This document shows positions 11,399-19,493 of a DNA stretch of 64,000 nucleotides, one piece after another. The notes beneath the pieces were generated by a model that was given only the letters and a program-made list of their open reading frames with translations, made no database searches and was not told where the DNA came from. Origin of the DNA: Paracoccaceae bacterium (GTDB lineage Bacteria; Pseudomonadota; Alphaproteobacteria; Rhodobacterales; Rhodobacteraceae); NCBI GenBank assembly GCA_028875855.1, contig JAGWVA010000001.1, positions 62,001-126,000 on the forward strand, read 5' to 3'. The position numbers were made by a program, and so were the translations under genes. Each line of letters opens with the position of its first letter. Position 1 is the stretch's first letter.

Positions 11399-11449
11399 GA
11401 AACGCCGGCCCGGCCGGTTCTACCCACTAACAGAAGGGATCATGGCGAC

Positions 11450-12856
11450 ATGAGCATCAAGGACGCACTCAAACTGATGAAGGACGAGGAGGTCGAATAT
11501 GTCGACATCCGCTTCACCGACCCGCGGGGCAAGCTCCAGCACGTGACGCTGGTTGCGGACCTTGTCGACGAAGACTTCTTCGAGGAAGGCTTCATGTTCG
11601 ACGGCTCGTCCATCGCTGGCTGGAAGTCGATCGACCAGTCGGACATGAAGCTGATCCCGGATGCGGGCTCGGTCTATATCGATCCGTTCTACGCCGAAAA
11701 GACGATGTGCGTGCACTGCAATGTGGTCGAGCCCGACACCGGCGAGGCCTACAGCCGCGACCCGCGCTCGACCGCGCTGAAGGCGGAAGCCTATCTCAAG
11801 TCCTCGGGCATCGGTGACACCGCCTACTTCGGGCCGGAAGCCGAATTCTTCATCTTCGACGACGTGCGCTATTCGGTGACGCCCGCGAAGGTCGCCTACC
11901 AGATCGACGCCGAAGCCGCGGCCTGGAACACGGATGCCGAATTCGAATCCGGCAACCTGGCGCACCGCGCCGGCCACAAGGGCGGCTACTTCCCGGTGAA
12001 CCCGGTGGACGAGGCCCAGGACCTGCGCGGCGAGATGCTCTCGACCATGAAGCGCATGGGCATGAAGGTGGACAAGCACCACCACGAAGTGGCGACCTGC
12101 CAGCACGAGCTTGGTCTGATCTTCGGCGGCCTGACCCAACAAGCCGACAACATGCAGAAATACAAGTATGTCATCCAGAACGTGGCGCTGGCCTACGGCA
12201 AGACGGTGACGTTCATGCCCAAGCCCATGAAGGGCGACAACGGGTCGGGCATGCACTGCAACATGTCGATCTGGAAGGACGGCAAGCCGCTCTTTGCCGG
12301 CGACAAATACGCCGACCTGAGCCAGGAAGCGCTGTATTTCATCGGCGGCATCCTGAAGCACGCCAAGGCGCTGAACGCGATCACCAACCCTTCGACCAAC
12401 AGCTACAAGCGGCTCATCCCGGGCTTCGAGGCGCCGGTTCTGCGCGCCTACTCGGCCCGCAACCGCTCGGGCTGCGTGCGTATTCCGTGGACCGAAAGCC
12501 CGAAGGCCAAGCGTGTGGAAGCCCGCTTCCCCGATCCCTCGGCCAACCCCTATCTCGCTTTCGCCGCCCTGCTGATGGCCGGCCTCGACGGGATCAAGAA
12601 CAAGATCGACCCGGGTCCGGCCTCGGACAAGGACCTGTACGATCTGCCGCCGGAAGAACTGGCCGCGATCCCGACCGTCTGCGGCTCGCTGCGCGAAGCC
12701 CTGACCGAGCTGGAAGCCGACCACGACTTCCTGCTGGCCGGCGACGTGTTCACCAAGGACCAGCTGGAAGGCTACATGGCGCTGAAGTGGGAAGAGGTTT
12801 ACGCCTACGAACACACGCCGCACCCGGTTGAATACCAGATGTATTACAGCTGCTGA
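11450..12856 (+). CDS. glnA: glutamine synthetase type I
   Basis: GlnA joins ammonia and glutamate using ATP in a cytoplasmic dodecamer. The 468-residue length fits the GSI-beta class that is regulated by adenylylation. Visible motifs are [10 protein letters not shown] near the N-terminus, the metal-site run [10 protein letters not shown], the ATP-site [10 protein letters not shown], and [18 protein letters not shown]. The modified tyrosine is Tyr397 in [12 protein letters not shown], the exact position known in enterics, and the partner GlnE is encoded at 4245-7052. It follows glnB in an operon and ends in a terminator at 12881-12914. Confidence 0.98.
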   Translation: MSIKDALKLMKDEEVEYVDIRFTDPRGKLQHVTLVADLVDEDFFEEGFMFDGSSIAGWKSIDQSDMKLIPDAGSVYIDPFYAEKTMCVHCNVVEPDTGEAYSRDPRSTALKAEAYLKSSGIGDTAYFGPEAEFFIFDDVRYSVTPAKVAYQIDAEAAAWNTDAEFESGNLAHRAGHKGGYFPVNPVDEAQDLRGEMLSTMKRMGMKVDKHHHEVATCQHELGLIFGGLTQQADNMQKYKYVIQNVALAYGKTVTFMPKPMKGDNGSGMHCNMSIWKDGKPLFAGDKYADLSQEALYFIGGILKHAKALNAITNPSTNSYKRLIPGFEAPVLRAYSARNRSGCVRIPWTESPKAKRVEARFPDPSANPYLAFAALLMAGLDGIKNKIDPGPASDKDLYDLPPEELAAIPTVCGSLREALTELEADHDFLLAGDVFTKDQLEGYMALKWEEVYAYEHTPHPVEYQMYYSC

Positions 12857-12880
12857 TCCGTTCCGGATCTGGAAACAGAA

Positions 12881-12914
12881 GGGGGCGCGCCTAGGGTGCG
12901 CCCCTTTCCTTTTG
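12881..12914 (+). terminator. rho-independent terminator of glnA
   Basis: GGGGCGC at 12882-12888 pairs with GCGCCCC at 12898-12904, followed by TTTCCTTTT. It lies 25 bases after the glnA stop and closes the glnBA transcript. Confidence 0.85.
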
Positions 12915-12926
12915 CGGACGATCCGC

Positions 12927-12949
12927 GGACAACCGCGATGTTGTCCACA
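12927..12949. promoter_or_regulatory. inverted repeat with a DnaA-box-like end
   Basis: GGACAAC (12927-12933) and GTTGTCC (12940-12946) form a perfect 7-bp inverted repeat with a 6-base centre. The right arm runs into TTGTCCACA at 12941-12949, one base off the DnaA box TTATCCACA, and a weaker CTCTCCACA follows. The block lies about 80 bp before the gene at 13026. It may bind a repressor or DnaA; neither is shown. Confidence 0.35.
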
Positions 12950-13025
12950 TTCTCTCCACAATCTTCCCTCATTGGCGGCCAATTCGGGGGGCTTACTCAA
13001 CCCTGACTTGGTAGGAGGGGCTGTA

Positions 13026-14033
13026 ATGTCTACCGACTGCACGAGTACGAGTGTCTCGCTCCTGTATACGGAGCACCCGGAGATGAATTTCGCCGCTTAC
13101 GTCGAGAAGCTCGAACACGCCTTGCGTGAAAGCGATCACGACTCGTTCCGCCTGAGCTGGGATCACGAGGACCTCGCGATCTTCGACATCGACGGCAGCC
13201 GCGTGACGCTTGGCCTGAGCCGCGCGACCGAAAGCGACGGGGGGCCCGGCGATTTCCGGGCGGCCGTCCTGATCGCGGTCGGGCCGAACGGGTCGGACGG
13301 CAAATCGCGGCGGATCGCAGAGAACGCGGGCACGCTGTGCGAATGCCTGCGCGAACAGATCGAGGAAAGCCACCGCGCCCAGCTTGTGCTGTGGGCGCGC
13401 ACCCCCGGAACCTTTGGCCCGGATCACTTCGACACCCTTGTGGAGACCGCCTTGACAATGCCCCGCGACGCAACGCTTGCAACCACCGCCGCGCGGTTTG
13501 CGGCCCCCGCCGTCGACGATCTCCTTGACCGGATGTCGGTCGAACTGGAACGCCGCGACATCGAGATCGCGGCCCGCGAAAAGGAGCTCTGCCGCGGCCG
13601 GCAGCGCCCCACGCCGCGGGAAGCGCTTCCGCCGATCGGGCCGCGCCGGCCCGTCCGCCAGCGGCAGGCCCCCCAGCACGCGCGCCCGGCGCTGCCGATC
13701 CTTGCCGCGGCGAACGACTCGCCCGCGCCGGTGTCCGCGGCCCCGCGCAAGCCGAAATCGGCCGAGCTGGTCCCGCTGCGCACCGCGCTTTATCCGCCGC
13801 AAGAGGTGCCGGTGAAGCGCGACACCCTGGTCCGGCGGCTGACGATCTACAGCTTCAACCTGACGCTCGTGATCGGCGCCCTGCCGATCGGCGCGGGGCT
13901 TCTGGCCTACAACGCCCTTGGGCGCGAGGATTACCACGTCACCGCCCGCGTCACCGCCCTGACCGGCGCCATGCTCATTCTGGGCAAGACGCTGTTGCAC
14001 CGCCACGGCCTGAGCCTGCCGCTGGGCACCTGA
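13026..14033 (+). CDS. hypothetical protein with two C-terminal membrane helices
   Basis: I recognise no named family in this 335-residue protein. Residues 1-155 look like a compact soluble domain (DSFRLSWDHEDLAIFDIDGS near 41-60). A helical segment at about 165-195 (LLDRMSVELERRDIEIAARE) is followed by a long Pro/Arg/Ala-rich linker. Two membrane helices follow at about 274-299 and 306-326. With no signal peptide, the soluble part is probably cytoplasmic and tethered to the inner membrane. An in-frame reading extends upstream, but ATG 13026 has GGAGGGG nearby. It begins after the glnA terminator, so it has its own promoter. It ends seven bases from the opposite DUF3445 gene. Confidence 0.75.
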   Translation: MSTDCTSTSVSLLYTEHPEMNFAAYVEKLEHALRESDHDSFRLSWDHEDLAIFDIDGSRVTLGLSRATESDGGPGDFRAAVLIAVGPNGSDGKSRRIAENAGTLCECLREQIEESHRAQLVLWARTPGTFGPDHFDTLVETALTMPRDATLATTAARFAAPAVDDLLDRMSVELERRDIEIAAREKELCRGRQRPTPREALPPIGPRRPVRQRQAPQHARPALPILAAANDSPAPVSAAPRKPKSAELVPLRTALYPPQEVPVKRDTLVRRLTIYSFNLTLVIGALPIGAGLLAYNALGREDYHVTARVTALTGAMLILGKTLLHRHGLSLPLGT

Positions 14034-14039
14034 GCGGGG

Positions 14040-14849
14040 TCAGCCGCCCGCCCGGTGAATGGGGAAGTCAACGAGAGCCTGCGCCTGATCCGGCGTCAGG
14101 CTCTCTTTCCGTATCAGGTAGGTGTGGATCGAGAAGACGACCGCCTGCGTCACGGGCAGGCGCACGAGCCCCTGCCGCTCGGACCGGATGAAGGGCGCCT
14201 CGCCCACCGGCTTCACGCGCGGCGCGGCCTCGGTGCGGGGGTGGTGCAGCGTGGGGTCGGCATAAAGCAGCGCATTCGCGCGCCAGAGCCCCTGCCCGGG
14301 CCGGATCGCATCGAAGAGCCGCTGCACCCGCCGGGCGATGTCGTCATCATAGACGCTGACCGGGACATGGATCGCGATCAGCGGCTTCAGGAATTTCTCG
14401 GCCAGCGTCCAGCTTGCCGGAAAGCAGAGGATCGCGCCGGTCAGGATGTGTTCGTCCTCGCCCGGCGCCTTTTCCAACAGGCACAGGTCTTCCTGCACCA
14501 GTCGCCCGGCGGTCAGAAGCGGCTGGGCGCGGTCAACCGCCACCGTCACGCCGTCGGGGCGGGTGATGGCGCCAGGGGTGACGCGATAGCCCGGCTTGGC
14601 CGTGACATCCGCGATCACGGCGTCCAGCAACTCCTCGGCCGCCGCGCGCCCCCGCTCCGAGAGCGCGTGCACCGCCGCGCACCGCTCGACGATCAGCCGG
14701 TCCCGCTCGGCCATCTGGGCGGCGAAGGCGTCATCGACCCGGAGCCAGTCGCCCGGCTCCATCGGCAGGATGCCCGGCAGGCGGCGGGTTCGGGGGTCTG
14801 CCCAAGGCGCGAAGGGCAGCGCGGATTGCAGGATCGGTCGGTCGCTCAT
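14040..14849 (-). CDS. DUF3445 protein, haem-dependent oxidative N-demethylase-like
   Basis: The 269-residue protein matches the DUF3445 family, whose studied relative is the alpha subunit of a haem-dependent oxidative N-demethylase of fungi. Typical runs are LPGILPMEPGDWLRVDDAF near the start, the central CFPASWTLAEKFLKPLIAIHVPV, and RSERQGLVRLPVTQAVVFSIHTYL near the end. The three segments often hold the conserved His and Arg residues of the family. Substrate is unknown; dimethylamine or another methylamine is a family-based guess. No partner reductase gene is adjacent. It diverges from the MFS gene across a hairpin-rich spacer. Confidence 0.82.
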   Translation of the reverse strand: MSDRPILQSALPFAPWADPRTRRLPGILPMEPGDWLRVDDAFAAQMAERDRLIVERCAAVHALSERGRAAAEELLDAVIADVTAKPGYRVTPGAITRPDGVTVAVDRAQPLLTAGRLVQEDLCLLEKAPGEDEHILTGAILCFPASWTLAEKFLKPLIAIHVPVSVYDDDIARRVQRLFDAIRPGQGLWRANALLYADPTLHHPRTEAAPRVKPVGEAPFIRSERQGLVRLPVTQAVVFSIHTYLIRKESLTPDQAQALVDFPIHRAGG

Positions 14850-14873
14850 GGCCTTCGTCTAGCCGAGCGCGCC

Positions 14874-15068
14874 CGCCCCCGCCAGCCCCGTTGCCGGCCG
14901 TCGGGCGCAAGCGAGGAGGGCGGCGCCTGCCTGGGCGGGCGCGAATGCGCCTGCCTCGGGGGCAGGCAGGCGCAGCCCGGCGCTTGAGCGCCGGGCGAAA
15001 CAGGGTCGCGGGGCCGGTGCAGCCGCAAGAGGCAGGGCACAACGCGCCCCCGCCAGCCCCGTTGCCGG
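14874..15068. repeat. 24-bp direct repeats flanking two strong hairpins
   Basis: An identical 24-bp unit containing GCCAGCCCCGTTGCCGG occurs at 14874-14897 and 15045-15068. Between them lie two perfect hairpins. GCGCCTGCCT (14947-14956) pairs with 14964-14973 around a 7-base loop, and GCCCGGCGC (14975-14983) pairs with 14988-14996 around TTGA. The run GCGCCTGCCT is also present in near copy at about 14923. The block fills the spacer between two divergent genes and codes for nothing visible. It looks like a small repeat insertion or a structured leader. Confidence 0.7.
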
Positions 15069-15096
15069 ACTGCGCGCCGCGGCCTATCGTTTGGCC

Positions 15097-16290
15097 ATGC
15101 GCAATCCGTCCCGTCTTCCCCGCGCGATCTGGGCGCTTGGCTTCGTGTCGATGCTGATGGACATCTCGTCGGAGATGATCTTTGCCCTGCTGCCGGTCTT
15201 CATGGTCTCGACCCTCGGGGCGCCGATGGCGGCCGTCGGGGTGATCGAGGGCGTGGCCGAGGCGACGGCCTCGGTGGTCAAGGTCTTCTCGGGCGCGCTG
15301 TCGGACTGGATCGGGCGGCGCAAGGCGCTGGCGGTGGCGGGCTACGGGCTGGCGGCGCTGGTCAAGCCGCTGTTCGCGCTGGCGCCGGGGCTTGGCTGGG
15401 TGATGGCCGCGCGCTTTCTCGACCGGGTCGGCAAGGGGCTGCGCGGCGCGCCGCGCGACGCGATGATCGCCGATTTCGCCCCCGAGAACGCGCGCGGGGC
15501 GGCCTACGGCCTGCGGCAGGCGCTGGACCTTACGGGGTCCTTTCTTGGCCCGCTTGGCGCGATGGCCTTCATCTGGGTCTTTTCCGGGAACATCCGGGCG
15601 GTGTTCTGGGTCGCGGCGCTGCCGGCCGCGGCCTCGGTCCTGTTGCTGATGCTGGTCGTGCGCGAGCCTGCCGCGCGCCCGCGCCCTGCCCGCTTTCCCT
15701 TGCAACGCCAAGAGCTTCTGCGCCTTCCTTCATCCTTCTGGATCGTGACGGGCGTGGCGGCGCTCCTGACGCTCGCGCGCTTTTCCGACGCCTTCCTGAT
15801 CCTCAAGGCGCAGGCGACGGGCCTTCATGTGGCGCTGGTGCCGCTGGCGCTGGTGGGGGTGAATGTCGTCTCGTCGCTCACCGCCTATCCGGCCGGGCGG
15901 CTCTCGGACCGGGTGAACCGCGCGGGCCTTCTGGCCGCCGCGATCCCGGTGCTGGTGGCGGGCGATCTGGTGCTCGCGCTGACAGGCGGCCCGCTGGGCC
16001 TTGCACTTGGAATCGTGCTTTGGGGGCTGCACATCGGGCTGACGCAAGGGCTTCTGGCGACGCTGGTTGCCGATGCAGCCCCGGCGGATCTGCGGGGGAC
16101 GGCCTTCGGTCTGTTCAACCTGCTGACCGGCGTGGCGCTTCTGCTGGCCTCCACGCTGGCCGGGGTGCTGTGGCAGGCGGACGGGCCAAGGGCGACCTTC
16201 CTTGCCGGGGCGGCGCTGGCCGCGCTGAGCCTTGCCGCGCTCGCCCATGCGCGGCGCCGCGTGGCCGGGCTTGGCGCCATCAGGCGGTAA
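15097..16290 (+). CDS. MFS transporter
   Basis: This 397-residue inner-membrane protein has about twelve hydrophobic segments and two halves joined near residue 190. The loop 2-3 signature of the major facilitator family appears as GALSDWIGRRKALAVAG (about 69-85), and its second-half counterpart as GRLSDRVNRAGL. The run DRVGKGLRGAPRDAMIAD is common in a subgroup often found beside metal or drug resistance genes. Its substrate is not evident. ATG 15097 is used; a TTG two codons earlier is possible. It ends by overlapping the end of arsC on the other strand by 11 bases, so the two converge. A link to the arsenic operon is therefore only positional. Confidence 0.88.
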   Translation: MRNPSRLPRAIWALGFVSMLMDISSEMIFALLPVFMVSTLGAPMAAVGVIEGVAEATASVVKVFSGALSDWIGRRKALAVAGYGLAALVKPLFALAPGLGWVMAARFLDRVGKGLRGAPRDAMIADFAPENARGAAYGLRQALDLTGSFLGPLGAMAFIWVFSGNIRAVFWVAALPAAASVLLLMLVVREPAARPRPARFPLQRQELLRLPSSFWIVTGVAALLTLARFSDAFLILKAQATGLHVALVPLALVGVNVVSSLTAYPAGRLSDRVNRAGLLAAAIPVLVAGDLVLALTGGPLGLALGIVLWGLHIGLTQGLLATLVADAAPADLRGTAFGLFNLLTGVALLLASTLAGVLWQADGPRATFLAGAALAALSLAALAHARRRVAGLGAIRR

Positions 16291-16678
16291 TCGGGCTTCC
16301 GTCTTCCTTGGTCAGCCCCTCGGGCACGCGATCGAGAAGCGGCAGAACCGCCTCGGACGGACGGCAGAGCCGCACGCCCTTGGGCGAACAGACGATGGGG
16401 CGGTTCACCAGCACGGGATGCTCCGCCATGGCCTGAAGAAGCACCGCGTCCGGCACGGCGGGGTCGGTCAGGCCAAGCGCCTCGGCCGGGGTGCCCTTGG
16501 TCCGCAGCGCCGCGCGCGGGGTGAGACCCGCCGCCGCGAACAGGCCCCGCAACTGCGCCACCGTCCAGCCGGTCTTGAGATAGTCGATCACCACCGGCTC
16601 CGCGCCGCTGGCGCGGATGAAGGCCAGCACGTTGCGCGAGGTGCCGCAGGCGGGATTGTGATAGATCGCGATGGTCAT
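16280..16678 (-). CDS. arsC: arsenate reductase, glutaredoxin-dependent
   Basis: ArsC reduces As(V) to As(III) with glutaredoxin and glutathione in the cytoplasm. The 132-residue protein has the catalytic Cys11 in HNPACGTSRNVL and the family run VLVNRPIVCSPKGVRLCRPSE. Its ATG overlaps the aqpS stop (ATGA), so it is the third gene of the arsR-aqpS-arsC operon. With no ArsB pump in the window, the As(III) it makes would leave through AqpS, as proposed for the Sinorhizobium meliloti operon with this gene set. Its end overlaps the MFS gene on the opposite strand. Confidence 0.94.
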   Translation of the reverse strand: MTIAIYHNPACGTSRNVLAFIRASGAEPVVIDYLKTGWTVAQLRGLFAAAGLTPRAALRTKGTPAEALGLTDPAVPDAVLLQAMAEHPVLVNRPIVCSPKGVRLCRPSEAVLPLLDRVPEGLTKEDGSPITA

Positions 16679-17361
16679 GTCCTGTTCCGTTCCCTGTCAG
16701 ATCCCAGAAGCCAGCCGCAGACCGGCACCGCCAGCACCGCCCCGGCAAGCTCGGCCAGCGCAAAGCCCGGCACGTCCCAGGGCCGGATGCCCGCGAAGGT
16801 GTCGCTGAAGCCCCGCGCCAGCGCCACCGCCGGATTGGCGAACGACGTCGATGCGGTGAACCAGTAGGCCGCGGTGATGTAAAGGGCCACGAGCATCGGC
16901 AGCGCCTCGGGCCGCGCGCGGCGGCCCAGAAGGATCGTTGCGATCAGCCCGCAGGTCGCCACCCCCTCGGCCAGCGCCTGCGCGGGACCGGTGCGGACGT
17001 GATGCGAGATCTGCAGGACGGCCAAGCCGAACATCGCATGCGCAAGCAGCGTGCCGGCCAGCCCGCCCGCGACCTGCGCCAGCATCAGCCGCCCCGCCGT
17101 CCGCCAGCCGATCTCGCCCCGCAAGGCCAGCACGAGGCTGACCGCCGGGTTGAACTGCGCGCCCGAGATGGGGCCGAACAGCGTGATGAGCACGTAAAGC
17201 GCGGCCCCGGTCGCCACGGTGTTGCACAAGAGCGCAAGGCCCGTGTCCTGCGTGAGGCTTGCGGCCATGATCCCCGAGCCGACCACGGCCGAGACCAGCG
17301 CCCCGGTGCCGATCGCCTCGGCCGCCAGCACCCGTGCCTCCGGCCCCGTCAGTCGCAGCAT
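16675..17361 (-). CDS. aqpS: aquaglyceroporin of the arsenic operon
   Basis: The 228-residue membrane protein has six hydrophobic segments and both channel motifs, NPA at 71-73 (AQFNPAVSL) and NPA at 176-178 (FANPAVALARGF) with the selectivity Arg183. It is of the MIP family, and its place between arsR and arsC points to arsenite passage, as for AqpS in rhizobia. The known scheme is that ArsC makes arsenite inside and AqpS lets it flow out down its gradient. The start at 17361 overlaps the end of arsR by 13 bases, and its stop overlaps the arsC start, so translation is coupled. Confidence 0.93.
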   Translation of the reverse strand: MLRLTGPEARVLAAEAIGTGALVSAVVGSGIMAASLTQDTGLALLCNTVATGAALYVLITLFGPISGAQFNPAVSLVLALRGEIGWRTAGRLMLAQVAGGLAGTLLAHAMFGLAVLQISHHVRTGPAQALAEGVATCGLIATILLGRRARPEALPMLVALYITAAYWFTASTSFANPAVALARGFSDTFAGIRPWDVPGFALAELAGAVLAVPVCGWLLGSDRERNRT

Positions 17362-17687
17362 GATCGTCCGATCCTTTCCAGCACGGGGGCGCAAAGCTCG
17401 GGCCGCCCGCCGCAGCAATCCTCCATCAGGAAGGCCCGAAGCGCCTGCATCCCCGCCATGTCCGCGCGGTAGCGCACCGCCCGCCCCTCGCGCGTGGCGG
17501 TGACGAGGCCCGCCGCGGCGAGGATCGACAGGTTGGTCGAGGCGGTATTGGGACGAAGCCCCGCCGCCTCGGCCAGCGCGCCCGCCCAAAGCCCCGCGGG
17601 GCCCGCCTGAACGAGCCTGCGAAACAGCCGAAGCCGGGTGTCGTGCCCGAGCGCGGACAGGGCGGAGAGTGCCTCTTTCGATTCCAT
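17349..17687 (-). CDS. arsR: ArsR/SmtB-family arsenic-sensing repressor
   Basis: The 112-residue protein has the winged-helix core with the recognition region LRPNTASTNLSILAAAGLV (44-62). The classic helix-3 CVC arsenite site is absent. Instead a C-terminal group, Cys91, Cys92, Cys99, Cys110 and Cys111, is present, like the atypical sensor AfArsR of Acidithiobacillus, which binds As(III) at clustered C-terminal cysteines. It heads the arsR-aqpS-arsC operon. A 26-bp inverted repeat at 17685-17710 is the likely operator and covers the arsR start codon, so repression should be autoregulatory. It diverges from rlmJ. Confidence 0.92.
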   Translation of the reverse strand: MESKEALSALSALGHDTRLRLFRRLVQAGPAGLWAGALAEAAGLRPNTASTNLSILAAAGLVTATREGRAVRYRADMAGMQALRAFLMEDCCGGRPELCAPVLERIGRSCCD

Positions 17688-17710
17688 GTTTCCGGAATAG
17701 TCGAAACATG
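17685..17710. promoter_or_regulatory. ArsR operator overlapping the arsR start codon
   Basis: CATGTTTC (17685-17692) and GAAACATG (17703-17710) form a perfect 8-bp inverted repeat with a 10-base centre. The left arm contains the arsR ATG complement. No ribosome site is visible between it and the repeat, which fits a leaderless or nearly leaderless arsR transcript. The site also lies 67 bp before rlmJ and could affect it. Confidence 0.65.
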
Positions 17711-17776
17711 TAACGGCTGCGTGTCACCTTGCCATCGCGCGGCAAAGCGGCGATGGATCGGGAGAAAGGCGGCCCC

Positions 17777-18568
17777 ATGCTCTCGTATCAACATCTCTAC
17801 CACGCCGGAAACATGGCGGATGTGCACAAGCATGCGCTTCTGGCGGTGGCGCTCGACTATCTCACGCGGAAGGACAAGCCGCTGAGCTATCTGGAAACCC
17901 ACGCCGGGCGAGGGCTTTATTTCCTCGACGCGCCAGAGGCCGTGAAGACGGGCGAAGCCGCCGAGGGGATCGCGCGGGCCGAGGCCGCGGGCTGGTTTCC
18001 CGCCGATCACCCCTATGCGCGGCGGCTGGCCCAGACGCGGGCGCTGCATGGGGCCTCGGCCTATCCCGGCTCGCCGCTGATTGCCGCACAAAGCCTGCGG
18101 CCGGGCGATGTGGCGCATCTGGCCGAGCTGCATCCGCGCGAGCATGAGGCGCTGGTGGCCGCGCTCGCGCCCCATGGCCTTGCGCAGGTCCACCGCGAGG
18201 ATGGGGTGCAGATGGCGCTGTCGCGCACCCCGCCCACCCCGCGGCGCGGCCTGATGCTGGTCGATCCCAGCTACGAGGTGAAGGACGACTACGACGCCAT
18301 TCCCCGCATGATCCTGTCGGTCCATCGCAAGTGGAACGTGGGCGTGCTGATGCTGTGGTATCCGATCCTTCCGGGCGGGATGCATGTGCAGATGGTCAAG
18401 ACGCTCGAGGCGGCGGGCCTGCCCGGCGCTCTGCGCCACGAGGTCCGCTTTGGCGCGGCGCGCGAGGGGCACCGGATGACCGGCAGCGGGATGTTCATCG
18501 TCAACGCACCCTGGGGGCTGGCGGATGAGGCCGACCGGCTGAGCGGGTTGTTCAAGGCGCTGCGGTAG
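17777..18568 (+). CDS. rlmJ: 23S rRNA (adenine(2030)-N6)-methyltransferase
   Basis: RlmJ adds one methyl group to A2030 of 23S rRNA. The 263-residue protein begins MLSYQHLYHAGNMADVHKHA, the hallmark of the family. It carries LSYLETHAGRGLYFL as SAM motif I and GLMLVDPSYEVKDDY as the catalytic DPPY-type motif, here DPSY, which is usual for RlmJ. An upstream in-frame extension exists, but ATG 17777 gives the conserved N-terminus and follows GAGAAAGG. It is transcribed away from arsR. Confidence 0.95.
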   Translation: MLSYQHLYHAGNMADVHKHALLAVALDYLTRKDKPLSYLETHAGRGLYFLDAPEAVKTGEAAEGIARAEAAGWFPADHPYARRLAQTRALHGASAYPGSPLIAAQSLRPGDVAHLAELHPREHEALVAALAPHGLAQVHREDGVQMALSRTPPTPRRGLMLVDPSYEVKDDYDAIPRMILSVHRKWNVGVLMLWYPILPGGMHVQMVKTLEAAGLPGALRHEVRFGAAREGHRMTGSGMFIVNAPWGLADEADRLSGLFKALR

Positions 18569-18665
18569 GCTTTGGACCGTGGGCGGCGCCCGGATCGGGC
18601 GGGGCGGGCGCTCTTTCCTTGGCGGGCGGCTTGGCCTACCCTTCCGCCACCGAAACGGAGCCATC

Positions 18666-19433
18666 ATGCCGGACGTTCACCCCGCCGCTGCCACAGGCTA
18701 CGCCCGCGCGGCCCGGGCCTATGAGGGCGGTCGCCCCGATTACCCGGCGGCGTTGCAGGACTGGCTGACCGGTCCACTTGGCCTTGGCCCCGGCCGCGTC
18801 GCGGTGGACCTTGGCGCGGGAACCGGCAAGTTCACCGCCCGGCTTGCCGCCACGGGTGCCCGCGTGATCGCGGTGGAGCCGGTCGCCGCGATGCGGGCCG
18901 AACTTTCCGCCCGCCTGCCGGGCGTCGAGGCGATCGAGGGCCGCGCGCAGGCGATCCCCCTGCCCGATGCCAGCGTCGATGCGCTGACCTGTGCTCAGGC
19001 CTTCCACTGGTTTGCCACACCCGAGGCGCTGGCCGAGATCGCCCGCGTCCTGAGGCCCGGCGGAAAGCTCGGGCTGATCTGGAACATCCGCGACGAGCGC
19101 ACGCCCTGGGTCGCCGGCCTGACCCGGATCATGGAGGTGCACGAGGGCGACGCGCCGCGCTTTCATACCGGCGCGTGGCGGCGGGTGTTCCCCGATCCGC
19201 GCTTCCCGACGCTGGATGAGACGCTCTTCGACCACGCCCATGTCGGCCCGTTCGACAGCGTGGTGGTGGACCGGGTGATGTCGGTCAGCTTCATCGCGAG
19301 CCTGCCCGAGCCGGAACAGGCCAAGGTCCGCGCCCGGATCGAGGCGCTGGCCGACAGCGATCCCGCGCTCGCCGCGCGGGGGGAGGTGCGCTTTCCCTAT
19401 CGCACGCTCGCGGTCTGCGCGGCGCGCGCCTGA
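18666..19433 (+). CDS. class I SAM-dependent methyltransferase, substrate unknown
   Basis: The 255-residue protein has SAM motif I VDLGAGTGKF at 48-57, the acidic loop IAVEPVAAM, and the post-motif LRPGGKLGLIWNIRDE, of the Methyltransf_11 group. The run ALTCAQAFHWFATPEALAEI is typical of small-molecule methyltransferases of this kind. No substrate can be named from the neighbours, which are rlmJ upstream and bioY converging from the right. A link to biotin (BioC-like malonyl-ACP methylation) is possible only by position and is not supported by motifs. ATG 18666 is chosen because a GGAG site precedes it; earlier in-frame starts lack one. Confidence 0.85.
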   Translation: MPDVHPAAATGYARAARAYEGGRPDYPAALQDWLTGPLGLGPGRVAVDLGAGTGKFTARLAATGARVIAVEPVAAMRAELSARLPGVEAIEGRAQAIPLPDASVDALTCAQAFHWFATPEALAEIARVLRPGGKLGLIWNIRDERTPWVAGLTRIMEVHEGDAPRFHTGAWRRVFPDPRFPTLDETLFDHAHVGPFDSVVVDRVMSVSFIASLPEPEQAKVRARIEALADSDPALAARGEVRFPYRTLAVCAARA

Positions 19434-19435
19434 GG

Positions 19436-19467
19436 CAAACGAAAAGGGCGCAGCCTGCGCCGCGCCC
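19436..19467 (-). terminator. rho-independent terminator of bioY
   Basis: On the minus strand, GGGCGC (19467-19462) pairs with GCGCCC (19451-19446), followed by TTTTCGTTT. It lies 27 bases past the bioY stop and right after the end of the convergent methyltransferase gene. Confidence 0.75.
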
Positions 19468-19493
19468 GTTCCGAAATCCGCCGTGATCCGGCC

